Of a DNA stretch of 64,000 bases, positions 15,619 through 23,813 are shown one piece after another. The stretch covers positions 1 to 64,000 of the forward strand of contig JAWXBR010000054.1 of NCBI GenBank assembly GCA_034440235.1. The letters run 5' to 3'. The notes beneath the pieces are model-generated. The model did no database searches and was not told the DNA's origin. It saw only the letters and a program-made list of their open reading frames with translations. Position 1 is the stretch's first letter, and each line of letters starts with the position of its first letter. The stretch is from JAWXBR01 sp034440235 (GTDB lineage Bacteria > Bacteroidota > Ignavibacteria > Kapaibacteriales > Kapaibacteriaceae). The position numbers were made by a program, and so were the translations under genes.

Positions 15619-17292
15619 ATGCACCATGATCCTCGTAACGAACCAGCTCGAAGTCTACGTGGCATCAATGCCGAGAACATTGTATATCCGCACCTGTCAT
15701 GGGGCGACGCAATGCGTGTGCGCGAAACGTCGAGTGCACACGCACCCTGGATGACGTATATAGCTCCGTCTGGACGCCAAACATTTGATCGCACAACATT
15801 TACCTATGCAGACTTCATCGTCTCCGCACGCAAACTCGCGACTCTACTCGCAAACAATGGAGTTGCCCGAGGTAGTCGTGTTGCAATTGCCGACCACAAT
15901 CATCCGGATACAATTCTCGCCTACTTCGCCTGCTGGTTACTTGGTGCCTGCGCAGTACCACTGAATATGTCTGAAGACGACGCACGTCTCACATACATTC
16001 TTAACGACAGCAACGCATGTTGCATACTCTGCAGATCGGAATACATCGGTCGCGTAAGCGGACTCGCACCTTCTGCGACCAACATCGTCGATGTTGATAC
16101 GGACTCTGCGACATCTGCACATCAAGCACACGTTGCACAGCTTGCACCTCATGCCTATCCCGAAGCAGACGATGACATGCGCTTCGAAGAATGTCTTGTT
16201 GTATACACGAGTGGTACTACAGGCAACCCCAAAGGTGTGGTACTTATTCAGCAGAATCTGTTTGCTGACGGTTATGATATTGCCTCGTGGCACGGCATCG
16301 ACGAGTCCACACGAATGATGTGTGTGTTACCTGTCCATCACGTGAATGGTACTATCGTTACACATGTTGCACCGTTCCTTGCAGGTGCAAGTGTTGTGCT
16401 AAACCGAAAGTTCAGCGCATCGCATTTTTTCGACATCGTCCGGGCCGAGGGTGTGCACATCGTAAGCGTCGTGCCAACGCTTCTTGCATTCTTGCTTGAG
16501 GCAAATGCCAACGGGCAAGGGGCTGTCGAAGGGGGCTTCCGACATATCATCTGTGGTGCAGGACCCCTAACGTGTGATCTAGCCTCGCGGTTCGAAGAGC
16601 ATTACGGTATACCCATCGTTCATGGTTATGGATTGTCTGAGACAACATGTTATACGTGTTTCTTACCTCGGACGCTGTCTTGGACTGAACACCAGCGATG
16701 GATGCAAGAGTTCGGTTATCCTTCGATTGGCGTTCCTCTAGGGTGCAATGAAATGGCGATTCACACACCGGAAGGAATCGCAGTAACCGATGGTGAACGT
16801 GGTGAGATTGTATCGCGAGGTCCGAATGTCATGAAAGAATATTACGGTAACCCATCGGCCACACACGAGGCATTCTTACATGGATGGTTTCGCACTGGAG
16901 ACGAAGGATTTGCAATGCGGGATGAAAACGGCAACAAGTATTTTTTCATTACCGGACGCATTAAAGAACTCATCATACGCGGTGGCGTGAACCTGGCGCC
17001 TCTCGAGATAGACGAAGTAATTGCTCGAGCACCTGGTGTTCGTGCAGGCATTGCAGTGGGCTTCGATAACGATGTATATGGCGAAGAAGTTGGTGCTCTT
17101 GTTATTCCTCGCGACACCGAATCATCTGCAGATGCAATTCTTGCGTACTGCCGCGAACACCTGCCGTTTCACAAAGCACCAAAGGTGGTGTTATTCACAG
17201 ATGTTTTACCTGTTACATCAACAGGCAAGTATCAGCGCAACAAGGTAAAGAGTCTGTTCGCTGAGTTCCAGTCTGTGCAATACCGCGCGTAG
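15619..17292 (+). CDS. AMP-dependent acyl-CoA synthetase/ligase (ANL superfamily)
   Basis: A 557-residue adenylating enzyme. The phosphate-binding loop YTSGTTGNPKGV is at 196-207, the adenine-binding YGLSETT lies around 340, the TGD motif is in WFRTGDEGF, the hinge is GRIKELIIRGG, and the catalytic lysine is in STGKYQRNKV near the C-terminus. ANL ligases activate a carboxylic acid as acyl-AMP and then form acyl-CoA. With three enoyl-CoA hydratases and a thioesterase nearby, a role in fatty-acid or aromatic-acid metabolism is plausible. No signal peptide is seen. Substrate specificity cannot be read from sequence. The ATG follows a TAATTTTC box by 4 bases and has no Shine-Dalgarno. Confidence 0.9.
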   Translation: MHHDPRNEPARSLRGINAENIVYPHLSWGDAMRVRETSSAHAPWMTYIAPSGRQTFDRTTFTYADFIVSARKLATLLANNGVARGSRVAIADHNHPDTILAYFACWLLGACAVPLNMSEDDARLTYILNDSNACCILCRSEYIGRVSGLAPSATNIVDVDTDSATSAHQAHVAQLAPHAYPEADDDMRFEECLVVYTSGTTGNPKGVVLIQQNLFADGYDIASWHGIDESTRMMCVLPVHHVNGTIVTHVAPFLAGASVVLNRKFSASHFFDIVRAEGVHIVSVVPTLLAFLLEANANGQGAVEGGFRHIICGAGPLTCDLASRFEEHYGIPIVHGYGLSETTCYTCFLPRTLSWTEHQRWMQEFGYPSIGVPLGCNEMAIHTPEGIAVTDGERGEIVSRGPNVMKEYYGNPSATHEAFLHGWFRTGDEGFAMRDENGNKYFFITGRIKELIIRGGVNLAPLEIDEVIARAPGVRAGIAVGFDNDVYGEEVGALVIPRDTESSADAILAYCREHLPFHKAPKVVLFTDVLPVTSTGKYQRNKVKSLFAEFQSVQYRA

Positions 17293-17331
17293 GCTGGCCA
17301 TCTAGCCCCTTTGCACTAGCCCCATAAAACC

Positions 17332-17850
17332 TTACCGCAGGTCTTTAGCGTGTATGCCCGGACGCGCCATGAAGAATGATGTGCGCTTGAGTTCAGACAC
17401 CGACGGTTTATGCGTGTCTTTGTCGTAGACTACTTTCATGACGTATCCGCCGGGCACAAGTAAAAGCGTTTTATTTGGGTCGGATACTTCGGGGTGTGTG
17501 TATGCAAGTTCGTCTTGCATGTCAGTGCTGAGTGCTGCCGTGTCGCCTTCAACGAAAAAGTGCATGAGCAGGGTGCGTCGTTTCGAAACAGATATTTCTG
17601 GCTTCGTTATAGACTGATTGACGTAGTAATTAGCTGACGATCGAATTTGTACAGAGTCGTATGATTTGACACGAATGAAGTACACGATTGCCGTTTCGTT
17701 ACCAGAAGTATCAGTAAACGTATCGCGTACGCTCGAAAATTCGAGGACGGGGTTGGGCATATCGCGTAGCCAGATGAAATACGCGCCAAGGCCAGCCGCG
17801 AATCCTACCGCTATGTAGAGCACGAGCTGTTTTATAAAACGTCTGGTCAT
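17332..17850 (-). CDS. Membrane-anchored protein of unknown function
   Basis: Starting at the ATG at 17850, which overlaps the stop of the upstream lipid-kinase gene (ATGA), the product has 172 residues. It begins MTRRFIKQ, followed by one membrane helix (about 8-28, LVLYIAVGFAAGLGAYFIWL); the rest is predicted outside the cytoplasm. That part is beta-rich with few distinctive motifs (NETAIVYFIRVKSYDSV, LLLVPGGYVMKVVYD). I do not recognise the family. Its coupling to the CTP-dependent lipid kinase gene suggests an envelope role, but nothing in the sequence names one. Confidence 0.75.
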   Translation of the reverse strand: MTRRFIKQLVLYIAVGFAAGLGAYFIWLRDMPNPVLEFSSVRDTFTDTSGNETAIVYFIRVKSYDSVQIRSSANYYVNQSITKPEISVSKRRTLLMHFFVEGDTAALSTDMQDELAYTHPEVSDPNKTLLLVPGGYVMKVVYDKDTHKPSVSELKRTSFFMARPGIHAKDLR

Positions 17851-18515
17851 GGAATTGCTCTGAAGAAATCTTGATAACCCATCATAACGAAAATCCATCC
17901 GAGAACTGACATGGTTACTGCAATGCTGAATGGTATGCTTAGGTTATCGTCTACTTTAAGTCGTGTCGACGCTGCCTCTACTACACCACCTACGATGCAC
18001 CCAATAATGCCAGCGAGGTAATAGGTCCATGGTAGGCTATAAATACTACCATACACTCCTACAACAAGCCACGCAGTGAGAATAAACGTTGCGGTACCTA
18101 TAACACTTTTGTCTAGGAAACCGGGTCCAGCAACACGCCTTCCGACAAGCGCTGCAAATGTGTCCGACACAATAAGAACTGTAAACGCCGTTATCGCAAC
18201 CGATGTCGGGAATACCGCCATCGTTACGAGGGCCGCGATAAGCACCCATGATGCGCCCGTGAGGTGGAGCTTATCGCGACGCAATTCGTGCGTCCGCATA
18301 ATAGGTCCGACCAACGCTAGTAGCACCCGACGTGTAGGTCCGTGGTACCGCATCATAAGGTCAACGCTCAGCGAAACAACCGTCATCCAGGCCAGAATGA
18401 TGAGGCCTGTCGTGTGGTCTACGTGCAGATAGACGATTGGAATGAGAAGCGACGCTAAGTGAATCGATTTTCGCGCAATCTCACTCTCGTATGGAATCTG
18501 TTTTGTTGAGGGCAT
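17847..18515 (-). CDS. CTP-dependent lipid kinase, dolichol kinase/SEC59-DGK1-like
   Basis: A 222-residue integral membrane protein with about seven helices. It has the features of the dolichol/phytol/diacylglycerol kinase (CTP) family, related to phosphatidate cytidylyltransferases: ESEIARKSIHLASL at the N-terminus, RRDKLHLTGASW, SDTFAALVGRR, and GGVVEAASTRLKVDDNLSIP near the C-terminus. Family members phosphorylate a membrane alcohol with CTP. Polyprenol would suit a cell that makes so much lipid-linked sugar, but phytol or diacylglycerol are equally possible. The gene is divergent from and partly overlaps the promoter region of ispE, which makes isoprenoid precursors. Confidence 0.8.
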   Translation of the reverse strand: MPSTKQIPYESEIARKSIHLASLLIPIVYLHVDHTTGLIILAWMTVVSLSVDLMMRYHGPTRRVLLALVGPIMRTHELRRDKLHLTGASWVLIAALVTMAVFPTSVAITAFTVLIVSDTFAALVGRRVAGPGFLDKSVIGTATFILTAWLVVGVYGSIYSLPWTYYLAGIIGCIVGGVVEAASTRLKVDDNLSIPFSIAVTMSVLGWIFVMMGYQDFFRAIP

Positions 18516-18541
18516 ATCTTCGCAGAACCAACCAACACGCT

Positions 18542-19390
18542 ATGAAACAATTACAACTGCGCTCGTGCGCGAAGATTAATCTCGGTCTCGAAATCGTTCG
18601 CAAACGACCGGACGGTTATCACGACCTCAATTCAATCTTCATTGCTATCGATTTGCATGACGAACTCACGATGGAGCGCTCAGAGGCACTCTCTGTTGAA
18701 TGCAATCCACCGGTAACGGACATCCTCGAAGACAATTTGGTGTTCCGTGCAGCACACATGGTATTGTCCAACTCGATGCAAGCTGCAAAGATACGGGTGA
18801 CGAAACACATCCCTTCAGGAGGGGGCTTAGGAGGCGGGTCGAGCAACGCAGCAACAACGTTGCTTGGCTTATCAATTCTGTATCCCGAGCTGGGACCCTT
18901 ACTGGCCCCTTACTCGAAGCTACTTGGATCTGATGTGACATTCTTTCTGAATCCGGGTGTTGCATTAGTACAGGGACGTGGTGAAATCATAACGTCACTA
19001 GAAATTGAATTACCGTGGATCGTCTTACTTGTGTTTCCCGGTCTGCATCTTTCAACTCAAGAGATGTATTCCACACTGGGGATAACATGTGAACAACCCA
19101 TTGCAAATCTTATCAGCTCGTTGATGCAAGCGGTTGAAAATCCTAGAGCAATGCCTAATGATTTTACAAATGACTTTGAGCCGATTGTGTTTAAACGATA
19201 CCCTCAACTGGCCAGTATTAAGTCTGAGCTTTACGCTCAAGGCGCAGTGTACGCATCGATGAGTGGAAGTGGTTCGACAATGTATGGGTTGTACACATCG
19301 GTGGAAAACGCCGAGGCGGCTCAAACCTACTTCGCGTCACTCCCCACGTATATTTGTCGTCCCGTAGACGCATCGTTCCTAATACCATGA
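18542..19390 (+). CDS. ispE: 4-diphosphocytidyl-2-C-methyl-D-erythritol kinase
   Basis: I set the start at the ATG at 18542 (282 residues) because the family opens with the lysine-containing AKINLGL motif, here at 10-16; a longer frame from 18491 would overlap the divergent gene. The GHMP kinase ATP loop PSGGGLGGGSSNA is at 91-103, and LLGSDVTFFLNPG carries the catalytic aspartate. IspE phosphorylates CDP-methylerythritol in the MEP pathway of isoprenoid synthesis, so this organism makes isoprenoids by MEP. The stop overlaps the glgA start as ATGA, an odd functional pairing. A TATCTTCG box at 18515-18522 lies 19 bases before the start. Confidence 0.95.
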   Translation: MKQLQLRSCAKINLGLEIVRKRPDGYHDLNSIFIAIDLHDELTMERSEALSVECNPPVTDILEDNLVFRAAHMVLSNSMQAAKIRVTKHIPSGGGLGGGSSNAATTLLGLSILYPELGPLLAPYSKLLGSDVTFFLNPGVALVQGRGEIITSLEIELPWIVLLVFPGLHLSTQEMYSTLGITCEQPIANLISSLMQAVENPRAMPNDFTNDFEPIVFKRYPQLASIKSELYAQGAVYASMSGSGSTMYGLYTSVENAEAAQTYFASLPTYICRPVDASFLIP

Positions 19391-20859
19391 ACATTCTTGT
19401 AGCAGCAGCAGAAGTCGCCCCCTTTGCGAAGGTGGGTGGCTTGGCAGACATGACTGGCGCTTTACCCCGTGCGTGGGAGGAGGCTGGCCATGACGTTGTG
19501 GTTGTGCTACCGCTGTATGGTACGATTGATAAGGAAGCATACGGAATTTCAAAAACTGACATTGTACTCGAGGTTCCTATAGGAAGGTGGCCTGAGTTTG
19601 CAGAAGTATGGACTGCTTCGATTCCTGGCTCATCCTCGCGCCTGTACTTCCTAAGCTCGTCTGATTACTACGATCGTCCGGGCATCTATGGCTACCACGA
19701 TGGGTTCAAGGACAACGATCGTCGTTTTATCTTCTTAAGTCGCGCAGCGTTCGAACTTGCGCGAGTACTGAACTTCAAACCCGACGTCGTACATGCGCAT
19801 GATTATCACACTGCGCCATGTATGCCAATGCTCAAGATTCATTATGCGAGTGACCCGTTCTTTGCTGGTACCGCTGGTGTATTCACCATTCACAACATGG
19901 CGTATCAGGGTATGTATGACCCTATCCGTGCAATGGAGTTGTGTGGCTTCGATCCTGCGTCGTTCCACGTCGGAGCGTGGTTTGAACAGGATGGCATCTT
20001 CAATTGCTTGAAGGCAGGTATCATGTTCGCGGACAAAATCACAACGGTGAGTCCGACCTACGCACGTGAAATTCGTTGGACGCCTGAAGGCATGGGACTT
20101 CAGTCGGCATTGCAGGCTCGTGGTACCGACTTTATCGGAGTGCTCAACGGAATTGACCCTCATGAATGGAATCCGCAGATAGATTCGCACATTCCTGTAC
20201 CATTCGATTCCGATACGATAGAGAAAAAAGAAATAAGCAAACAAGCGTTGCTTCGCGAGATGGGATTAAATAGTGGTGACGGAATAGACTATCTGCCGCT
20301 GATGGGCATGGTCACTCGTCTCACTGAACAAAAAGGCATCTCGCTTCTGTTACACAGTCTCGAGGGCTTTTTAGCATCTCGCAGAATGAGATTTGTTATT
20401 CTAGGAAGTGGTGATAGACGATTCGAAGAGTTCTTTCTAGGGTTGCAGCACCGTTATCCCGAACATGCATTTGTCGGCACTGGTTACAACAATCCGTTGT
20501 CGCACAGAATTCAAGCTGCATGTGATTACTACCTTATGCCTTCGCGTTTTGAACCGTGCGGACTAACACAAATGTTCGCGCTTGCGTACGGATCGATTCC
20601 AATCGTGCGCGCTGTGGGCGGACTTGCTGACACAATTACGCAGTACGACCCTATAACCTTTCATGGCAATGGTTTCAGGTTTAACAGGTTTTCTGCAGAC
20701 GCATGCTCGGAAGCAATAGACCAGGCGCTGCGTGTATACCGACGTGAACCGCACTGGACGCGGTTACGCAAAAACGCGATGGCAAGCAAGTACACGATCG
20801 CCGACACCGCGCAGCATTACCTCGATGTCTTTACGTGGGCCCGCGAGCGTATTGCCTGA
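19387..20859 (+). CDS. glgA: Glycogen synthase (GT5)
   Basis: The ATG at 19387 overlaps the ispE stop by four bases and starts the protein exactly at the family N-terminus, MNILVAAAEVAPFAKVGGLAD; the ADP-glucose-binding KVGGLAD is residues 15-21. At 490 residues it matches bacterial glycogen synthases. Other motifs are VHAHDYHTA, FTIHNMAYQG, TVSPTYAREI, GVLNGIDPHEWNP, and SRFEPCGLTQMFALAYGSIP in the C-terminal Rossmann domain. It extends alpha-1,4-glucan chains from ADP-glucose in the cytoplasm. No other glycogen gene is visible here. It is convergent with the TrmA-like gene, and the two overlap by 43 bases. Confidence 0.95.
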   Translation: MNILVAAAEVAPFAKVGGLADMTGALPRAWEEAGHDVVVVLPLYGTIDKEAYGISKTDIVLEVPIGRWPEFAEVWTASIPGSSSRLYFLSSSDYYDRPGIYGYHDGFKDNDRRFIFLSRAAFELARVLNFKPDVVHAHDYHTAPCMPMLKIHYASDPFFAGTAGVFTIHNMAYQGMYDPIRAMELCGFDPASFHVGAWFEQDGIFNCLKAGIMFADKITTVSPTYAREIRWTPEGMGLQSALQARGTDFIGVLNGIDPHEWNPQIDSHIPVPFDSDTIEKKEISKQALLREMGLNSGDGIDYLPLMGMVTRLTEQKGISLLLHSLEGFLASRRMRFVILGSGDRRFEEFFLGLQHRYPEHAFVGTGYNNPLSHRIQAACDYYLMPSRFEPCGLTQMFALAYGSIPIVRAVGGLADTITQYDPITFHGNGFRFNRFSADACSEAIDQALRVYRREPHWTRLRKNAMASKYTIADTAQHYLDVFTWARERIA

Positions 20860-22067
20860 CGCTTCTTAAAGCCGAGTACAACCTCTATTGCTGCAGTTCC
20901 CGGATAAAGATCGAGCGGTATCACGATGTCGCATGCGTAACCCGCTGCGGCCCACTCACGAACTGTACGATTTATCTCGTCCGGCTCGTTAAACAATTCT
21001 ACAATGCGCTCGGGCGCTAGTTCTGCAATGCCACCTCGGACACCAGGAGCCATGCCGCCTCGCGCCGGGTCGATGATGATTGTGCGTCTAATTGGCGTTT
21101 CGGTTGATGATTCGATTTTATGTTCTGCCTCGAGCAATCGGTCTATTGTCTTGCTGCTCAGCATTGCTGGTGTTGCCTGCACAGTACCACCTGCTCGCTT
21201 GATATTATATCGCGCGTTATCAATTGTTACTTCGTCGGCATCAATTGCAACAATGCGTTCATACTCTTTAGCGAAGGCAGCACCATACAAACCGTATCCA
21301 CTATACAAGTCATACAGCGTTCCTCCAGCCGGTCCACGTGCCCGCTTCACTGCATCGATGAGCTGCGGCACCATGGCGAGGTTAATCTGACTGAACGAGA
21401 ATACACCAACCTGATAAGCAATGTCGTTCACAGTTTGTATCCAGGCAGCGGAGCCTACTAATTTTTTGCCCACGTATCCGTGCGGTGGTCGCTCCTGCTC
21501 AATAAAAAAGTTCGTTGCAGCTGGGTCGTGATAAATCCACGCATGTTTTACCGAAGGCGCTGCCTTGGAAATTGTCTGCGTCCATTTTCGCAGCGTGCGA
21601 ACGACATCGGCATCCACCTCCTTGACATCGAAGATCACAACATGTTCGTCGTATGAACCGCGGATCATGACATGATTTAGTAGGACTGGAGATTTACCCG
21701 GACGCGCCAGTCGTTCTACAACTTCATAGATGGCAGCATGTGATGAAGGCTCGAGCAGCGCCGCTTGCGCAGCATCGAGCACCGAACCTTCGCCGTGGGC
21801 CAGTGTTGGTATGCCTCGGTGAACAATGAGTCTGCGACGCGAGGTTGCACGGTAGCCTCGAGGCATCGGCGCCTCTACGATTTCCTCGATACGAGCATCG
21901 CCAATCTTTAACTCCTTAGCGAAGCGGCCCCATGCCGAGCGCTTAACACGGAGTTCTTCTGTGTAAGACAGTGATGCTAGAATATCGGGACCACTGTATG
22001 CAGGAAGAGCAGTGGTTTTGGAGATGTTGGGCGCTATTACAGAGCGTATATACGAGTCAAAGGTCAT
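20817..22067 (-). CDS. TrmA/RlmD-like methyltransferase lacking the catalytic cysteine
   Basis: From the ATG at 22067 (416 residues, 11-base overlap with the upstream gene; 22100 is an alternative) the C-terminal half is a SAM-dependent methyltransferase of the RNA uracil-C5 family: FSFSQIN, DLYSGYGLYGAAFAKE (motif I), AIDADEVTIDNARYN, IIIDPARGG, and YPGTAAIEVVLGF near the end. In active members the nucleophile sits in SCNP. Here the ungapped equivalent is FNEP (359-362), so cysteine is replaced by asparagine, and the FPHT-x-H motif is YPGTAA. No TRAM domain or iron-sulfur cysteines are seen in the first 150 residues. It may have another methylation chemistry, bind RNA only, or be inactive. 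Confidence 0.8.
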   Translation of the reverse strand: MTFDSYIRSVIAPNISKTTALPAYSGPDILASLSYTEELRVKRSAWGRFAKELKIGDARIEEIVEAPMPRGYRATSRRRLIVHRGIPTLAHGEGSVLDAAQAALLEPSSHAAIYEVVERLARPGKSPVLLNHVMIRGSYDEHVVIFDVKEVDADVVRTLRKWTQTISKAAPSVKHAWIYHDPAATNFFIEQERPPHGYVGKKLVGSAAWIQTVNDIAYQVGVFSFSQINLAMVPQLIDAVKRARGPAGGTLYDLYSGYGLYGAAFAKEYERIVAIDADEVTIDNARYNIKRAGGTVQATPAMLSSKTIDRLLEAEHKIESSTETPIRRTIIIDPARGGMAPGVRGGIAELAPERIVELFNEPDEINRTVREWAAAGYACDIVIPLDLYPGTAAIEVVLGFKKRQAIRSRAHVKTSR

Positions 22068-23757
22068 GTCGTTTGATAACGATAAGTGAGGTATCGTCAT
22101 CCGGAATGTCGGCAGTTGAAAACTCGTCAAGATGTCGATGGATGCCCGCAAGGATTTCGTCGGCTGTAAGACCTGCAAGACTTTGTATACACGTCACGAG
22201 ACGCTCAGGTCCGAATTCGTCACCATCGGCGTTGCGTGCTTCTGTAACGCCGTCGGTGTATAGCACAAGCACACCCTTGTTGCCAAGTAGTATGGTGCCA
22301 CATTCGTATGGTGCTGGATCTTGTAATACTCCAGAGAGAACACCCCCGGTATGCAGGAAGTGCACATCTGCGTCAAATATTACGGCGGGCGGATTGTGTC
22401 CGGCATTGACATAGCTCACTTCGCGTGAGACGTGATTCACAATGCATATAAACATTGTTACAAATACGTCCGATGCTGTGTTGTCGTATACCAGTCGGTT
22501 GATACGATGTGCTATTTGGGACAAACCAAGATCGAGAGGTGCAAGTGTGTTAAGTGCAGCTTGCACGTTTGCCATGAGCAATGCAGCAGGAATGCCCTTG
22601 CCTGAAACATCGGCAATTGCAAACAATGTGCGTTCGCCGTCGAGTGGAATAACATCGTAGTAGTCGCCACCGATGTGCGCACTAGGTGTTGTGGCCGCAG
22701 CGACATCAAAGCCCGGAGTCGCTGGCAACTGGACAGGAAGTAACCCCTGCTGAATTTGTGCTGCAATCTCCAATTGCTTCATGAACGCACCGCGCTCTAT
22801 CTCAATTTGAATAAGGCGGAATGTCTCGAGCGCAATCATTGCAGTATTACCCAAGGCTTCGGCAAACGTTATTTCTTCGGGTGTGTAGAGTTGGCTGTTC
22901 AGTTTTGGTCCGATAAGTAACACACCTCGACGAATTCCTCGTGCGCTAACTGGTACTGCCAGTGTTATGAAGCGTAACTCGAGCTCCGCTCGAAGTACGT
23001 CGTCTTCGGCTAGGTCTGGCACATTAATCGCGAGTTCCAAGCTCGACAGCAGCTCTTGAACACCTACTGTTGAAATCGTACCACGTTGTCCTGCGATGAT
23101 GCTTTCACCTAATGGCTGGTCGAGCACAAGAGCAAAACTGCTTGTCATCAACTGTCCCATGAGCCTGTATGCAAGTATCCGCGTAATCTCGCTGGGTTCG
23201 AGCTTTCCGGTAAAATCGCGCGCACTTTCATAAAGCGTTGTCACCAACAGTGTTTGTCCCTCCAACTCCTTCTTCGCCTCAACAAGCGCACGTATCATAC
23301 GAATGCTATGCACTGCACTTGCTGTTATTGCACGCACAAGCTCTACGTACGCTCGAGTGTCGCTGCCGGGTTCAGTACCATCAATCGACCCACCAAAGCA
23401 CATCACGCACAACATCTCACCGTGCGCGTTTAAAGGCACGAGCCATTCAATTCCACATTCGGCAAGGGGCTGCATTGCCGGAATCTCCGGTAATGCAAAG
23501 GAGCACTCGTCGATACTAAATATTTCTACAGTCGGAGGAACGATGCCCTTGCAGTGTGTGGCGATGAATGTTTCGCCATCGGGATGCAGGATACAGGCCC
23601 TGCGCATTCTCAGCTTTCCCATAATGCTCAGTACCGCGGCATTCAGCAGCTGTTCGGCCGAATGGGCTTCAGAGATCTGAGTGCTAAGGTGCAGGAGGGA
23701 CGTCAGGTGCAGCGCCGACGTCGAGTGTACGTACGCTATCGGCTCGTGTAAAGGCAT
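22057..23757 (-). CDS. GAF-domain PP2C-type phosphatase (RsbU/SpoIIE family)
   Basis: A 566-residue signalling protein without membrane helices. Residues about 15-165 and 175-335 look like two GAF sensor domains (VLSIMGKLRMRRACILHPDG; ITRILAYRLMGQLMTSSFAL). A short helical linker (EIERGAFMKQLEIAAQIQQGLLP) leads to the SpoIIE/PP2C domain: GGDYYDVIPLDGERTLFAIADVSGKG with metal-binding aspartates, YVNAGHNPP, LYTDGVTEARN and DDDTSLIVIK. These proteins dephosphorylate anti-sigma-factor antagonists in partner-switching pathways. No RsbV/RsbW homologue is nearby. It may be co-transcribed with the overlapping TrmA-like gene. A TATATTCG box lies 5 bases before the ATG. Confidence 0.92.
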   Translation of the reverse strand: MPLHEPIAYVHSTSALHLTSLLHLSTQISEAHSAEQLLNAAVLSIMGKLRMRRACILHPDGETFIATHCKGIVPPTVEIFSIDECSFALPEIPAMQPLAECGIEWLVPLNAHGEMLCVMCFGGSIDGTEPGSDTRAYVELVRAITASAVHSIRMIRALVEAKKELEGQTLLVTTLYESARDFTGKLEPSEITRILAYRLMGQLMTSSFALVLDQPLGESIIAGQRGTISTVGVQELLSSLELAINVPDLAEDDVLRAELELRFITLAVPVSARGIRRGVLLIGPKLNSQLYTPEEITFAEALGNTAMIALETFRLIQIEIERGAFMKQLEIAAQIQQGLLPVQLPATPGFDVAAATTPSAHIGGDYYDVIPLDGERTLFAIADVSGKGIPAALLMANVQAALNTLAPLDLGLSQIAHRINRLVYDNTASDVFVTMFICIVNHVSREVSYVNAGHNPPAVIFDADVHFLHTGGVLSGVLQDPAPYECGTILLGNKGVLVLYTDGVTEARNADGDEFGPERLVTCIQSLAGLTADEILAGIHRHLDEFSTADIPDDDTSLIVIKRHDL

Positions 23758-23762
23758 TGTTA

Positions 23763-23770
23763 CGAATATA
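23763..23770 (-). promoter_or_regulatory. Possible -7 promoter element (TATATTCG) of the phosphatase gene
   Basis: Minus-strand TATATTCG, one mismatch from TAnnTTTG, ends 5 bases before the ATG at 23757. It shares a 56-base divergent intergenic region with the TonB receptor promoter. Confidence 0.35.
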
Positions 23771-23801
23771 CGGGACCCCTACGCGCCCCGAGGAAATGCT
23801 T

Positions 23802-23809
23802 TAGTTTTG
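23802..23809 (+). promoter_or_regulatory. Probable -7 promoter element (TAGTTTTG) of the TonB receptor operon
   Basis: TAGTTTTG matches TAnnTTTG exactly and ends 4 bases before the ATG at 23814. Transcription would start at or near the ATG, giving a leaderless mRNA. I see no TTTG-type -33 element at the usual distance. Confidence 0.5.
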
Positions 23810-23813
23810 ACCT

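Noticed and set aside
17293..17331. Duplicate CTAGCCCC in the convergent gap as a repeat array
   Set aside because: Only two eight-base copies, no third unit; consistent with chance.
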